The notes beneath the pieces were generated by a model. It was not told the origin of the DNA. It worked only from the letters and a program-made list of their open reading frames with translations, and did no database searches. Both the position numbers and the translations under genes were made by a program. Shown here piece by piece: positions 22,400 through 31,580 of a DNA stretch of 40,392 nucleotides; positions within the stretch are counted from its first letter, which is position 1, and each line of letters starts with the position of its first letter. This stretch comes from Lentisphaeria bacterium (GTDB lineage Bacteria > Verrucomicrobiota > Lentisphaeria > Victivallales > Victivallaceae): the NCBI GenBank assembly GCA_017443585.1, contig JAFSYV010000181.1, forward strand, positions 1 to 40,392. The letters are read 5' to 3'.

Positions 22400-23368
22400 T
22401 CACCGCTTGCCGTAGATCCGGCGGTGGTAGTTGATGATGCCCACGGCGATGCCCCGTGCCAGCTGTTCGACGTAGGCGGCGTTGCTCAGACGGGTCTCTT
22501 CGCCGGGATTGGAAAGGAATCCCACCTCGAGCAGGGCTCCGGGCATGTTCAAATCCCGGAGCACGGCGAAGCGGCTCCGGCGGACCCCCCGGTCGTTGGC
22601 CCGCGTCCGGTTCAGCAGGGCCCGGTGAAGCTCGAAGGCCAGAAGAAAATTGTTGGGATCCAGCTTGTTGCCGGGACACTTGACCGCGGAGATCCGCTTC
22701 TGGTTGGTGGAGGCCGCCCCCGCCGGGGTCAGGCAATAGGACTCGATGCCGTCGGCCCGGCGGTCGGTGCTGGCATTGCAGTGCAGAGAAACGAAAATGT
22801 CCGCCCTGGCGGTGTTGGCGAAGGCGACCCGGCTGTTCAGGGGGATCAGCCGGTCGGAATTCCGGGTCAGGAGCACCGTGTAGCCGCACCGCCGCAGAAT
22901 CTCCGCGGTCCGCAGGGCCAGACGCAGGGAAAAATTCTTTTCGATGACCCGGCGGCCCGCGGCTCCCCGGTCGAAGCCGCCGTGCCCCGGATCGAGGACG
23001 ATCTTCCGCAGCGGATGGCGGCGCACCGACTGAGAGGTGGTGAAAAGGGGCCGCAGCACCGTATTGAGGTCCACCAGACTGAAGTAGGAGCTGCCCGACC
23101 GGCGCCGGACGGGGAAACTCCCGATTATGCGCACGTTGTTGAAGCGGAAATCCGCCTTCTCGGGTTCGAAGGAAAAGGTGTCCTTGTCCTTGGCAAGATA
23201 GAGGGTCTCGCCCGAACTCGAACGGAAAAACCCCGTTCCCAGTTCCCGTGCGGTCACCCCCGCATGGCGGTACACCCGACCGTTCAGGATCACGTTCACG
23301 GGGGCCCCCGCCAGGGCGAGACAACAGGCCCCGGCGAGCAGAATGAGCAGAGCTTCGAGTTTTCTCAT
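22400..23368 (-). CDS. Exported N-acetylmuramoyl-L-alanine amidase (Amidase_3)
   Basis: A 322-residue cell-wall hydrolase that cuts the bond between N-acetylmuramic acid and the stem peptide. The signal peptide is [21 protein letters not shown]. Residues about 23-115 form a small N-terminal region with copper-amine-oxidase/SH3-like strands. The zinc amidase domain has KIVLDPGHGGFDRGA (His ligand), VIEKNFSLRLA (Glu ligand), FVSLHCNAS (His ligand) and the catalytic Glu in LLEVGFLSN. All ligands are present. The ATG overlaps the thiD stop (ATGA at 23365-23368), so translation is coupled. It is the last gene of a unit with a lipoprotein, polyphosphate kinase and ThiD. Confidence 0.93.
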   Translation of the reverse strand: MRKLEALLILLAGACCLALAGAPVNVILNGRVYRHAGVTARELGTGFFRSSSGETLYLAKDKDTFSFEPEKADFRFNNVRIIGSFPVRRRSGSSYFSLVDLNTVLRPLFTTSQSVRRHPLRKIVLDPGHGGFDRGAAGRRVIEKNFSLRLALRTAEILRRCGYTVLLTRNSDRLIPLNSRVAFANTARADIFVSLHCNASTDRRADGIESYCLTPAGAASTNQKRISAVKCPGNKLDPNNFLLAFELHRALLNRTRANDRGVRRSRFAVLRDLNMPGALLEVGFLSNPGEETRLSNAAYVEQLARGIAVGIINYHRRIYGKR

Positions 23369-24252
23369 TTACGCCCCCGCGCTCCCGGAGCCTTGTCCGG
23401 GATCCCGGCAAAGCCGATCTGGTCCAGGGAATCCTCCACGGGGGGATACATGGCGGAGACGCCGGCGCCGATCTCCACATGCTCCCGCAGGGAACCGAAG
23501 ACGAAGGCTTTGGCCTCCTTGAGCATGTCGCGCCACGAAAAATCGAGAGCCGTCAGCGCGGCCATGGCGGCGGAAAGGGTGCATCCCGTGCCGTGCGCGG
23601 CGTAGGGCGGCAGTTTCAATCTGGGCGCGCTCAGGGTGTAAAGTTCCCCTTTCCAGCAGACGTAATCGACGGCCGCCTGCCCCTTTTCGTCGTGACCGCC
23701 CTTGAGAAGGACGTTCGCGTGGAACAGTTCGGCAAGCTCCCGCGCGGCCTCGGCGTATTCGCCGGGTGAGCGGAGCTTTCTTCCCAGCAGGAACTCTCCT
23801 TCGGGGAGATTGGGGGTAATCCACGCGGCCAGGGGGAGAAGTTCCTCTTTCATGGCGTTGAGGGCATCTTCCTCCATGAGCTTGTGCCCCGAGGTGGAGA
23901 CCATCACCGGGTCGCAGATCAGCTTGAGATTGTGCCGCTTCAACGCCGCGTCGACGGCGCGGACGTTTTCGGCGGTGAAGAGCATCCCCGTCTTGGCGCA
24001 CCGGACGGCGATCCGCTCCATGACGGCGTCGATCTGGGCGGCGACCCCCGCGGCGGGGATCGGATCGATCCGGGTCACGCAGGCGGGATTCTGCGCCGTC
24101 ACCGCCGTGACGGCCGCACAGCCGAAGACGCCCAGGGCGTTGAAGGTACGCAGATCGGCCTGGATCCCGGCGCCGCCCCCCGAATCGCTGCCGGCGACGG
24201 TCAGCGCACTGGGGTAGTATTCCACTTTCTTCCTGTTCTTTTTCTCGGTCAA
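23365..24252 (-). CDS. thiD: Hydroxymethylpyrimidine / phosphomethylpyrimidine kinase
   Basis: A 295-residue ribokinase-fold kinase of thiamine synthesis; it phosphorylates HMP and then HMP-phosphate. [22 protein letters not shown] is the signature N-terminal substrate region, [11 protein letters not shown] and [10 protein letters not shown] line the site, VLLKGGH is conserved, and [13 protein letters not shown] carries the anion hole and catalytic-base motif. No ATG fits: the start here is a TTG with AAGGAG 11 bases upstream, but an in-frame GTG at 24225 with AGGAAG close by is equally plausible and gives the more usual short N terminus. The C terminus extends about 30 residues beyond the typical end. 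No TPP riboswitch is visible upstream. Coupled to the amidase gene. Confidence 0.93.
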   Translation of the reverse strand: MTEKKNRKKVEYYPSALTVAGSDSGGGAGIQADLRTFNALGVFGCAAVTAVTAQNPACVTRIDPIPAAGVAAQIDAVMERIAVRCAKTGMLFTAENVRAVDAALKRHNLKLICDPVMVSTSGHKLMEEDALNAMKEELLPLAAWITPNLPEGEFLLGRKLRSPGEYAEAARELAELFHANVLLKGGHDEKGQAAVDYVCWKGELYTLSAPRLKLPPYAAHGTGCTLSAAMAALTALDFSWRDMLKEAKAFVFGSLREHVEIGAGVSAMYPPVEDSLDQIGFAGIPDKAPGARGRK

Positions 24253-24267
24253 GACTCGACAAGCTCC

Positions 24268-26448
24268 TTATGCTTTGCGTTTTCTCGGTTTCAGCCCGGT
24301 GAGTTCCGCCGCGGCCCGCCGGGCGCGGGCGGCGAAATATCCGGCCGCGGCCGCCTGACTGCGGGTTTCTCCGTACTCCGCCGGGTCGGGAGTGGGAGTG
24401 TACTTGCCCGAAGGCAGCAGCCGCCGTCCCTTCTCCCGGTCTCCGATATGGACCTCGAGCACGTCCCGCAGCTGCGCCCGGAGCCGAGGATCCTCCACGG
24501 GGAACATGAGTTCCACCCGATGGTCCAGATTCCGGGTCATCCAGTCGGCGCTGGCGAGGAAATACTCAGGGTTCCCCGCGTTGGCGAAAAAGAAGATCCG
24601 GCTGTGCTCGAGGAAGCGGTCCACGATACTTATGATGCGCAGTTCCTTTTCCTCCGGCAGGGGGCGGCAGCAGCAGATGCCCCGGACGAGCAGGGTGATC
24701 CGGACCCCTGCGGCGGCGGCCCGGTGGATGAGGCGGACCATTTTCTCGTCGGCGAATCCGTTCATCTTGGCGATGATCTCCCCTCTCCCATCGGAGCGGG
24801 CATGGTCGATTTCCCTCTCGATGAGCCGGACGAATTCGGAACGGAGCCGGAAGGGAGCCAGGGCGGCCTTGCGCCGGCACTCGTCCGGCGATGCGCAGCC
24901 GGTGAGGACGTTGAACATGCCGGAAATATCGGCGCAGAGCTCCCTGTCGCAGGTCATCATGCACATGTCCGTGTAGATGCGGGCGGTCCGGTCGTTGTAG
25001 TTCCCGGTGCCCAGGTGGCAGTAGCGGCGGATCTTCCCCGACTCCCGGCGGACGATGAGGAGCGCCTTGGCATGGACCTTGAACCCGGCGATGCCGTAGA
25101 CCACGTGGGCGCCGCAGGAATCCAGCGTCTGCGCCCAGGCGAGGTTGTTTTCCTCATCGAAGCGGGCTTTGAGTTCCAGCACCGCCGTGACCTGTTTGCC
25201 GTTCAGCGCGGCCTGCCGGAGGGCGCGGACCACGGGGGAGCTGCCGCCCACCCGGTAGAGAGTCTGCTTGATGGCGAGGACATCGGGATCGCAGGCGGCC
25301 TCTTCCAGCATCCGGATCACGGGGTCGAAGTCGTGATAGGGCAGCGCGATGAGGATATTTCCGTGTTTCCGGATGGCATCCAGAACGGGCTCCCGGCCCG
25401 CAAGTTCCGGCGGCATGACGGGTTCGAGGGGAGCAAGTTCGAGGTCCCGGCGGCGCAGCAGACCGGCCAGGGCCGAAAACTGCTTCAAGTTCAGGGGCCC
25501 CGGCACGGTGAAAAGGCACTGGGGATCGGGGGCGAATGCGGTCCGGAGCCACCGGGCCAGGGGGCTCCCCGGAGCGGCGGGGAGCAGTTCCAGCCGCACA
25601 AGTTCCCGGCTGTTCCGCTGCAGGAGCTTCCGCCCGATGAGATGGGGGAGATCCGCCACATGCCTGCCGGAAACCGAAAAGGCCATGTCCCGCGTGATGC
25701 GGAACACCAGACATTCGATGATCCTGCCCCCGGCGAACAGCTCCTTCAAATGGGCGACGATCAGTTCTTCCAGCAGCAGGAACCGGCGTTTTCCCTTTTT
25801 TCCGGGAAGTTCGACGAAACGCTCCAGAACGTCCGGAATTTCCACGAAGGCGAAGCTTTCGAAACTCCTCCCGGCGGGGATGAAGCGCAGCGCGATCTCG
25901 ATGGCTCCGGAGTTGAGCAGGGGGGGCGGCTGGGCGGGATCCACGGCAAGGGGGGTCAGCGCGGGCATGACGTCACTGCGGAAAAACGCCCCGGCCCACT
26001 TCTTCCCGGCGGAAGTCAGCTCTTCCGGATGGACGATGCGGATCCCCTCCTCTTCCAGTTCGGGCAGGATGCGCTTGCGGAGAATCTCGTAAAGCCGACC
26101 GACCTGGGCGTCGATCTTTTCGCGGGCGAGGGAAAGCTGGGCGGCCGGATCGTTCCCGGCGGGGTCGGGCTTCAGGGCGCCGCGGCGGATCCGCTGGCGG
26201 AGCTTGGCGATGCGGACCATGAAGAACTCGTCCAGATTTTCGGCGGTGATGGCGATGAATTTCAGCCGTTCCAGCAGCGGGTTGGCCCGGCAGGCGGCCT
26301 CATCCAGCACCCGTTCGTTGAAGTCGAGCCACGAGAGTTCCCGGCTGAGGAAGAGCCCGGACTCTCCGGAACCGCTCCCCGACGGGACCGCACGGGCGGC
26401 TGTTTTTTCTGCCCGTGAGGCGGCGGTGTGGGATGCGGCGTGTTTCAC
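24268..26448 (-). CDS. ppk1: Polyphosphate kinase 1
   Basis: A 726-residue enzyme, near the usual PPK1 length, that makes polyphosphate from ATP. The four-domain layout is seen: N domain FLSRELSWLDFNERVLDEA and ITAENLDEFFMVRIAKLR, head domain with AFSVSGRHVADLPHL, and two C domains. The autophosphorylated His is His459 in FKVHAKALLI, and His615 in EHSRIFFF is the second conserved His (spacing 156, as in E. coli). GTGNYNDRTARIYTD and NPEYFLASADWMTRNLDHRVE-type sequences are present. The start is a GTG with GGGAG seven bases upstream; there is no ATG nearby. The N terminus has a low-complexity Ala/Ser/Gly stretch of about 30 residues. The preceding lipoprotein gene ends 17 bases earlier. Confidence 0.95.
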   Translation of the reverse strand: MKHAASHTAASRAEKTAARAVPSGSGSGESGLFLSRELSWLDFNERVLDEAACRANPLLERLKFIAITAENLDEFFMVRIAKLRQRIRRGALKPDPAGNDPAAQLSLAREKIDAQVGRLYEILRKRILPELEEEGIRIVHPEELTSAGKKWAGAFFRSDVMPALTPLAVDPAQPPPLLNSGAIEIALRFIPAGRSFESFAFVEIPDVLERFVELPGKKGKRRFLLLEELIVAHLKELFAGGRIIECLVFRITRDMAFSVSGRHVADLPHLIGRKLLQRNSRELVRLELLPAAPGSPLARWLRTAFAPDPQCLFTVPGPLNLKQFSALAGLLRRRDLELAPLEPVMPPELAGREPVLDAIRKHGNILIALPYHDFDPVIRMLEEAACDPDVLAIKQTLYRVGGSSPVVRALRQAALNGKQVTAVLELKARFDEENNLAWAQTLDSCGAHVVYGIAGFKVHAKALLIVRRESGKIRRYCHLGTGNYNDRTARIYTDMCMMTCDRELCADISGMFNVLTGCASPDECRRKAALAPFRLRSEFVRLIEREIDHARSDGRGEIIAKMNGFADEKMVRLIHRAAAAGVRITLLVRGICCCRPLPEEKELRIISIVDRFLEHSRIFFFANAGNPEYFLASADWMTRNLDHRVELMFPVEDPRLRAQLRDVLEVHIGDREKGRRLLPSGKYTPTPDPAEYGETRSQAAAAGYFAARARRAAAELTGLKPRKRKA

Positions 26449-26465
26449 GGCGGAGCTCCCGGAAT

Positions 26466-27044
26466 TCAGAAGGTCTTGAAGAAGTTGCCGGAATCGGGGT
26501 TGAAAAAGATGTAGTTCTTCTTGGCGAATTTGACGATGTTCTTGGCGTGAAAGTGGTCGATCCCCACCCGCAGAAAGACCCACTTGGCATTTTCGTCCTC
26601 GGGCAGTTCGGGAACGAACCGGGAGAGGAGCTTGCCGTCGATCACGAAGGCGACCTGTTCTTCCCGGTAGCGTCCGGCGAGGAGCTGCCACTGGATCTTC
26701 CCCAGCCGGTCGAGCTTGAATTTCAGGTCGCAGAGCTCGGGATTCCCCGGCCGGACGACGATCTTGACGTCCTTTATGTTCTTGCTGGAAAAGTGCTGAT
26801 TGGTGTTGATGTAGATCTCTTTCCCGTCCAGATCGCGGATGGGTTTTTCCAAGTCGGAGGCACGGGGGAAGTTGACGATGGAAAAGATCCCCACCACGAA
26901 CCGGGGGCGATAGTCCTCGCTGTTGGGGTTGTCGCTGTCGAAGGCCCCTGCTTCCAGAGCTTCCTCGAGAATTGCGCAGCCGCCGCAGAAAACGAGGGAC
27001 ACCGCCAGCAGCGGAGTCAAAAACAAAGCCCAAACCCTCTTCAT
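26466..27044 (-). CDS. Putative lipoprotein, unknown function
   Basis: A 192-residue protein with a signal peptide MKRVWALFLTPLLAVSLVF and Cys23 in CGGCAILEE, a lipobox-like site with Cys rather than Leu at -3. The mature part alternates short beta strands (RFVVGIFSIVNFP, VKIVVRPGNPELCDLKFK, IQWQLLAGRYREEQVAFVIDG), ending in FFNPDSGNFFKTF. This may be a family of Lentisphaerota lipoproteins, but I cannot name it. It leads the unit with polyphosphate kinase, ThiD and an amidase and has its own promoter, so it might be an envelope partner of the amidase. Confidence 0.75.
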   Translation of the reverse strand: MKRVWALFLTPLLAVSLVFCGGCAILEEALEAGAFDSDNPNSEDYRPRFVVGIFSIVNFPRASDLEKPIRDLDGKEIYINTNQHFSSKNIKDVKIVVRPGNPELCDLKFKLDRLGKIQWQLLAGRYREEQVAFVIDGKLLSRFVPELPEDENAKWVFLRVGIDHFHAKNIVKFAKKNYIFFNPDSGNFFKTF

Positions 27045-27094
27045 GACCGTCTTCCCTTATTCGTGATTGGATCCAAAACAATTGTCCGGTACAT

Positions 27095-27123
27095 ACAATA
27101 CCCCGTTATTTCGAGTTTTTCAA
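27095..27123 (-). promoter_or_regulatory. Predicted promoter for the lipoprotein-ppk1-thiD-amidase unit
   Basis: Minus strand TTGAAA (27118-27123), 17 bases, TATTGT (27095-27100). Confidence 0.6.
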
Positions 27124-27155
27124 CCCCGAAGCGCCGAAAAAAACGTAAAATCAGC

Positions 27156-27184
27156 TTGACAAAAGCCGATTCCGGCATCATATT
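27156..27184 (+). promoter_or_regulatory. Predicted promoter for tRNA-Arg
   Basis: A consensus TTGACA (27156-27161), 17 bases, CATATT (27179-27184); TATTAT two bases further is an alternative -10. The tRNA starts about 7 bases after the expected start point. Confidence 0.65.
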
Positions 27185-27197
27185 ATAGAAGTGACAA

Positions 27198-27273
<76 letters not shown>

Positions 27274-27366
27274 TTTTTCGTACCTCGGGATCGACGGATC
27301 GGGCGGAGCCGTCTCTGCCGTTTTCACGCTTTTTCCCCCTTCGCCCGGAACCGATGGCTGTCCCGT

Positions 27367-28110
27367 TCAATTCTTTATCGGGGAACGCAGGATGAAACGG
27401 GGAAGGAATGCCCATTTGCGGTGCCCTTCGTTGAGACAGAAGACCGCCTTTGTTTTTTTGGGCGGTGATTTCGCCAGCTCCGGATCGTTGAGGGCGACGA
27501 ACACCCGCGCGCCCTTCTCCAGTCTGATCTCGGCGGACAGCCGGAAATAATGCCGGACGCCGCCGATCACGAAGAAGGCGTCCTTGTCGGCGGAAGTCGC
27601 AATGACCTTTCTTTTGCCGTCGCTGTCGACGGTGAAGACAAAGAGGTCGAAAGGTTTGGCCGGATCGAACGAATAGAGCCGCAGACCGCCGTCCAGTTCC
27701 ATTTCGAGGGCCCCTTTGGAGGGATTCCGGAAGGAAAAGGCTATCCCGCCGACTTCCCCCAGATTCCTCAGCCGTCCGAAATTCAGGTCCGTGAAACAGC
27801 CGCCACGGGAGGTCAGGAATTGCCCTTTGTTCACCCCCTGCGCCCGGAATTTCATGGGGATCAGCTTGAAATCGGCGGGCGTCCTGCCCTTTTCGATCCC
27901 CCAGAATTCCCATGTTCCCGGACAGTTTTTCCCTTTGATGACCGCCGGGAACGAGGTCTGGCCGTTTTTCAAGGCGCCCGATTTCAGTGCGGCGCGGGCC
28001 GCCGCGTGGATATCGGGGATGGGCTCATACAGCGGCTCCGCGCCGCGGAGGGGCAAAGCCGGCAGCACCGTACACAGCAGCACGGCGATTTTTCCGTTCG
28101 GAAAGCTCAT
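27367..28110 (-). CDS. Exported protein of unknown function
   Basis: A 247-residue protein starting MSFPNGKIAVLLCTVLPALPLRGAEP, which looks like a signal peptide. The mature part seems all-beta (GIAFSFRNPSKGALEMELDGGLRLYSF, FFVIGGVRHYFRLSAEIRL), perhaps a jelly-roll of the kind found in carbohydrate-binding modules. I do not recognise the family. The gene begins four bases after the stop of the large CBM9-like/TIM-barrel protein gene, so it is part of the same operon and likely helps with the same glycan. The ribosome site (AAAGGA) is about 11 bases from the ATG, inside the preceding gene. Confidence 0.7.
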   Translation of the reverse strand: MSFPNGKIAVLLCTVLPALPLRGAEPLYEPIPDIHAAARAALKSGALKNGQTSFPAVIKGKNCPGTWEFWGIEKGRTPADFKLIPMKFRAQGVNKGQFLTSRGGCFTDLNFGRLRNLGEVGGIAFSFRNPSKGALEMELDGGLRLYSFDPAKPFDLFVFTVDSDGKRKVIATSADKDAFFVIGGVRHYFRLSAEIRLEKGARVFVALNDPELAKSPPKKTKAVFCLNEGHRKWAFLPRFILRSPIKN

Positions 28111-28114
28111 CGTC

Positions 28115-30814
28115 TCATTTTTCCTTTACCAGCAGCAGCCGGCAGCGGCGCCCGTCGAGACGGACTTTGAACTCGGGCTTACCGGGCGTTATGACGGCGA
28201 CTTTTTCGCCGCTTTCCACGTCGATGACCTGAGCCTCGCTTCTTACCGGACAAGTCACTTCGGCGTCGAAAGTTTTCAGATCGTTGTACTCGGAAACGGC
28301 GAGCAGCGCCTCTTTGCCCTTGCGGATGCCGTGAACGAGGATCTTCGGCTGATCCTTCAGCAGGAGCCTGTTGTGCAGGAGCACCTGGGGCAGGTACCCC
28401 AGAGTCTGTTTGCACTTCAGTCCTTCGATCGCCTTTCCGGCGACCACGATGTGTTCCACTTTCCCCACCGCCCGGAGTGCTTCGGTCAGGTTTTTCCAGG
28501 CTCTCGCCGTCATGGCGGGATAATACCAGACGGAAATCCCCCGGCATCCGAAGGCCATGGAGTCGAAGATCTTGTACTTAAGTTCGTTTTCCAGCTTGGG
28601 GGCGGGCGAAACGTAGTACCCGGTGTCGCCGGGTCCGGAGTGAAGATCGAGCCGTTCCGGGGAGGGACAGGCGATTATGTTCACCTGAATGCCCGGCAGA
28701 TGTTTTTTGACCATCCCGCGCAGATGGAGAAGTTCCCGGACATTGCGGTCGGCGCTGGAATAGGCGCTGCGTTCGAACCATGAGAAGGCTTTGATGAACT
28801 CCGGCCCCCGCATGGTGGAGTTGATGTCCTCAAGATTTTCCGGCACGCCGAAGCTCCATTCGGAAATGGTCGGGCCGGGCCACGGCACGCTTTCTTTGCC
28901 GGGGAGCTTGCCCATGAGGCGCTTGAAATCCAGGAAGAAGGAGGCGAAGTTGTGATCCTTGAACTCCACCCAGGCCCGGTGGTAGTCGGGGAATTTGCCG
29001 GGAGTCTGTTCGAAGACCCGGGGCGAGATCCACTTTTTGCCGGGGTATTTTTCCCCGAACCACTTCTCGAAACGGGCGATGCTTTCCGGCCGGAAACAGG
29101 CCAGCGCCGCGTTGGGCATGATGTATTTTTCCATGTCGAAGGCGAAGTGGGAAATCCCGGTGGCAAGGGCGAATTCACGTTCCTTTTTCACCGCGTCGAG
29201 AAAATATTTCCCCCGGTAGGAAGGCGAAAACTGGGGGCCGCCTTTTCCGAAAACGGTGTTGCCGTTCACGTCCAGAGCACGGGCCGTCCTGTCCCATTTC
29301 GGCCATTTGATATACCCTTCCGAGTCGCCGCCGGGCCAGAAGTATCCGCCGCGGATCAGGAAGAATCCGGCGTCTCTGAAGGCTCTGGCCAGTTTGACGT
29401 CGAAACCGCGGTAGAGAATGGTGTTGATCCCGAATTTGCGGACCTGTTCCGCTTCGGCGACGCTTTTCGGGAAATAGTTGTACATGCTCACCGGGATCAG
29501 CTTCAGGGGCTTTGCCGGGGCGAATGCACAGACCTTGAAGTCGAAGGAACGTTCCGCCTGCAGGAATTTTCCCCACTGGACCCGATAATAGATCTTCCCC
29601 GCAGCGGGGGCGTTCTTTTCCGCATAGATGGTATTCTTCAGCCAGTTTTTGGCGGCGAAAGCGGTCTTTTGCGGCGAACTTGCCGCATAGCGCCCGTTCC
29701 CACGGGGCGAAGGGCCGACCTTCTTTGCGCCTTCGACGGCGATCCCCGCCGGCAAATCGAAAAGAATCTCATAATCGACCTTGACCGCGCCTCCCCGCTT
29801 CGGGTTGCCGCCGGGAAGGGTGTGGAACTGGTTCCAGAAAATGCCGGTGGGCATCTCTCTGACGGCGGAAATAAAACAGGACTCCGGACCGTAAACTTCG
29901 ATGAAATCCCCTCTGGGCATGGCCTCGTGGGCATAGACGACCCGTCCGCCGCAGAAAAGTTTCACGGCGCATCTTTTCCGGTCGGTCCGGTAAGACGCCT
30001 CATATTCGGAGCACCCCGCCTTGCAGACGTAATCCCGGTAGAAGCGGTTCCTGCCCGACACGATCTCCAGCGCGGCCTTGCCGTCCTTTTCCATATCGAG
30101 AGCGAATTTCACCTTGTCGTCCGGACGCAGATCGGGAAACTTCATCCACTTGACGCCGCACTGTTTCGCCCCCGCCCCCGCCAGTGCCAGCTGACCGAAC
30201 TTTCCGGTCTGGAACCAGTTGTGGGCTTCCAGAGGCGCCCAGGAACTGAATTCCCTGCGGCATAAGTTGTTGCGGACGACATTGAAACGGCAGCGGCCGG
30301 AGTCGTCGAAGGCAAGTTCCTTCAAGGGGATCCTGAACCCGGCGCTCCACGTGCCTTTTTCCTTCTTCGCCCCCGTCATGACCACCGGGCTCCAGGAGCT
30401 GTCCGACGCCCGTCGTCCGGCGGAGTCTTTCCGGTGCAGAAGGTCGCTCACGGTGCCTTCGGAATTGATGATGACATGCCGGACGACTCCTTCCGCGTTC
30501 ACGAAAAAGAGTTCGACCCCGTTGTTCTTCCAGATCAGGGGATCGTCCCGCATTTTGCTGCCGTCGGTCTTGTCCTTCTGCCGGCAGAGGACCCTGCCGT
30601 AAAGGAACGTGCCGTCATGGAGCAGGTACAGCGAGGTCTGCTCCGAAGCGGGATCCATGGTGACGGTCCGGGCGAAACCGGTGATTTCCACCGCCCTGTT
30701 CCACGGAATATCTTTCGTTCCGGCGGGAATGCGGTTGACCTGGCAGAAGGGATTTCCGGAAAGAAAAGCCGCCGCGGCGATGCCCGCCGCACACAATATC
30801 TTCTTAAGCGTCAT
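28115..30814 (-). CDS. Large exported CBM9-like/TIM-barrel protein, possible glycoside hydrolase
   Basis: An 899-residue protein with signal peptide MTLKKILCAAGIAAAAFLSG. Residues about 40-210 look like a CBM9/DOMON-type domain: ITGFARTVTM, LYLLHDGTFLYGRVLC, NNGVELFFVN, WSAGFRIPLKELAF. A beta-sandwich region follows (about 220-470). The C-terminal half (about 470-800) reads as a TIM barrel: KLIPVSMYNYFPKS, GINTILYRGFDV, GFFLIRGGYFWPG, ISHFAFDMEKYIM, GPTISEWSFG, QVNIIACPS, GISVWYYPAM. DMEK and SEW offer possible catalytic acids. The last about 90 residues form a small beta domain typical of glycosidase ends. It does not match a glycoside hydrolase family I can name. It lies in the operon downstream of a fucosidase-like remnant, a beta-helix protein and a pseudopilin. 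Confidence 0.65.
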   Translation of the reverse strand: MTLKKILCAAGIAAAAFLSGNPFCQVNRIPAGTKDIPWNRAVEITGFARTVTMDPASEQTSLYLLHDGTFLYGRVLCRQKDKTDGSKMRDDPLIWKNNGVELFFVNAEGVVRHVIINSEGTVSDLLHRKDSAGRRASDSSWSPVVMTGAKKEKGTWSAGFRIPLKELAFDDSGRCRFNVVRNNLCRREFSSWAPLEAHNWFQTGKFGQLALAGAGAKQCGVKWMKFPDLRPDDKVKFALDMEKDGKAALEIVSGRNRFYRDYVCKAGCSEYEASYRTDRKRCAVKLFCGGRVVYAHEAMPRGDFIEVYGPESCFISAVREMPTGIFWNQFHTLPGGNPKRGGAVKVDYEILFDLPAGIAVEGAKKVGPSPRGNGRYAASSPQKTAFAAKNWLKNTIYAEKNAPAAGKIYYRVQWGKFLQAERSFDFKVCAFAPAKPLKLIPVSMYNYFPKSVAEAEQVRKFGINTILYRGFDVKLARAFRDAGFFLIRGGYFWPGGDSEGYIKWPKWDRTARALDVNGNTVFGKGGPQFSPSYRGKYFLDAVKKEREFALATGISHFAFDMEKYIMPNAALACFRPESIARFEKWFGEKYPGKKWISPRVFEQTPGKFPDYHRAWVEFKDHNFASFFLDFKRLMGKLPGKESVPWPGPTISEWSFGVPENLEDINSTMRGPEFIKAFSWFERSAYSSADRNVRELLHLRGMVKKHLPGIQVNIIACPSPERLDLHSGPGDTGYYVSPAPKLENELKYKIFDSMAFGCRGISVWYYPAMTARAWKNLTEALRAVGKVEHIVVAGKAIEGLKCKQTLGYLPQVLLHNRLLLKDQPKILVHGIRKGKEALLAVSEYNDLKTFDAEVTCPVRSEAQVIDVESGEKVAVITPGKPEFKVRLDGRRCRLLLVKEK

Positions 30815-30868
30815 GGTGGAAAATTCCTTGCATGAAAAGCGTTTTGAGGACTTTCGGAAAACTTTTCT

Positions 30869-31540
30869 TCACTCGTAGAAGTAGAAGACGAACGCGTTGT
30901 GCCAGGTGGTGCCGCCCTTTTCCGGAGTCCCGCCGCTTACTTGAGCAAGCGTCGCGGAACTCACGTTCCCACCGGGATGAAGAAGGTTGGAAGAGGCGTT
31001 GTTATGGCAGTTGGCCAAACTCATATCCCGGTTGCTGCCCAGGTCAAAGGCTGTATAAAGCCGAAGACTGTTATAGACGTCGCCGCAGGCGACGACCCGG
31101 CTGGGACGTTTGATGTGGACCATTTTCTTCACCGGCCGGTTGTTGAACCCGGAATTCGAGTTCCAGCCGTAGTTGGTGCGCGTCGTACTGGTCCTGTTGC
31201 TCTGGCATCTGTACTTCTGCGCCCCCGGAAGGATCTCGGCGAAGACCGGGCTGATATAGGGACGGAGCCGCTCGTACCAGTATTTCTTATCGCCGATCAC
31301 CGTGGCACTCCCATAGTACGGAACGCAGAAATCGCCGTTGTCCGCGGCATACATGGTGAGGGCCTTGCCGCAGGTGTTGAGCGTGTTTTTGCAGTTGACG
31401 TCCTTGGCTTTTTCACGGGCCTGCTGCAAGGCGGGCAGCAGCATCCCGGCAAGGATGGCGATGATCGCGATGACGACCAGCAGCTCTATCAGCGTAAAAT
31501 GATGCATCGGATCCGCAACTTTCGAATCTCTTCCGGACAT
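30869..31540 (-). CDS. Prepilin-type N-terminal cleavage/methylation domain protein (pseudopilin)
   Basis: A 223-residue protein. [14 protein letters not shown] is the leader, then [36 protein letters not shown], the class III-signal pilin helix with Glu5 in place. The residue before the cleavage site is His instead of the usual Gly. The globular part has Cys residues ([15 protein letters not shown]), typical of the DUF1559-like/type II secretion pseudopilins that Lentisphaerota and Planctomycetota carry in large numbers. The ATG at 31540 is chosen for AAGGAG nine bases upstream; ATGs at 31588 or 31549 lack a usable site. It stands between the beta-helix gene and the CBM9-like/TIM-barrel gene. 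It probably forms a short periplasmic or surface fibre or an anchoring subunit. Confidence 0.88.
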   Translation of the reverse strand: MSGRDSKVADPMHHFTLIELLVVIAIIAILAGMLLPALQQAREKAKDVNCKNTLNTCGKALTMYAADNGDFCVPYYGSATVIGDKKYWYERLRPYISPVFAEILPGAQKYRCQSNRTSTTRTNYGWNSNSGFNNRPVKKMVHIKRPSRVVACGDVYNSLRLYTAFDLGSNRDMSLANCHNNASSNLLHPGGNVSSATLAQVSGGTPEKGGTTWHNAFVFYFYE

Positions 31541-31580
31541 TTCAACCATCTCCTTTTTTTTCGTATTTCCCTTTATCGTC

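Noticed and set aside
23365..24300. TPP riboswitch for thiD
   Set aside because: No THI-box-like conserved segments are visible upstream; thiD lies inside an operon between ppk1 and an amidase gene.
23884..26418. An 844-codon open frame on the plus strand
   Set aside because: Antisense to thiD and ppk1, which have full family motifs; a shadow of GC-rich coding.
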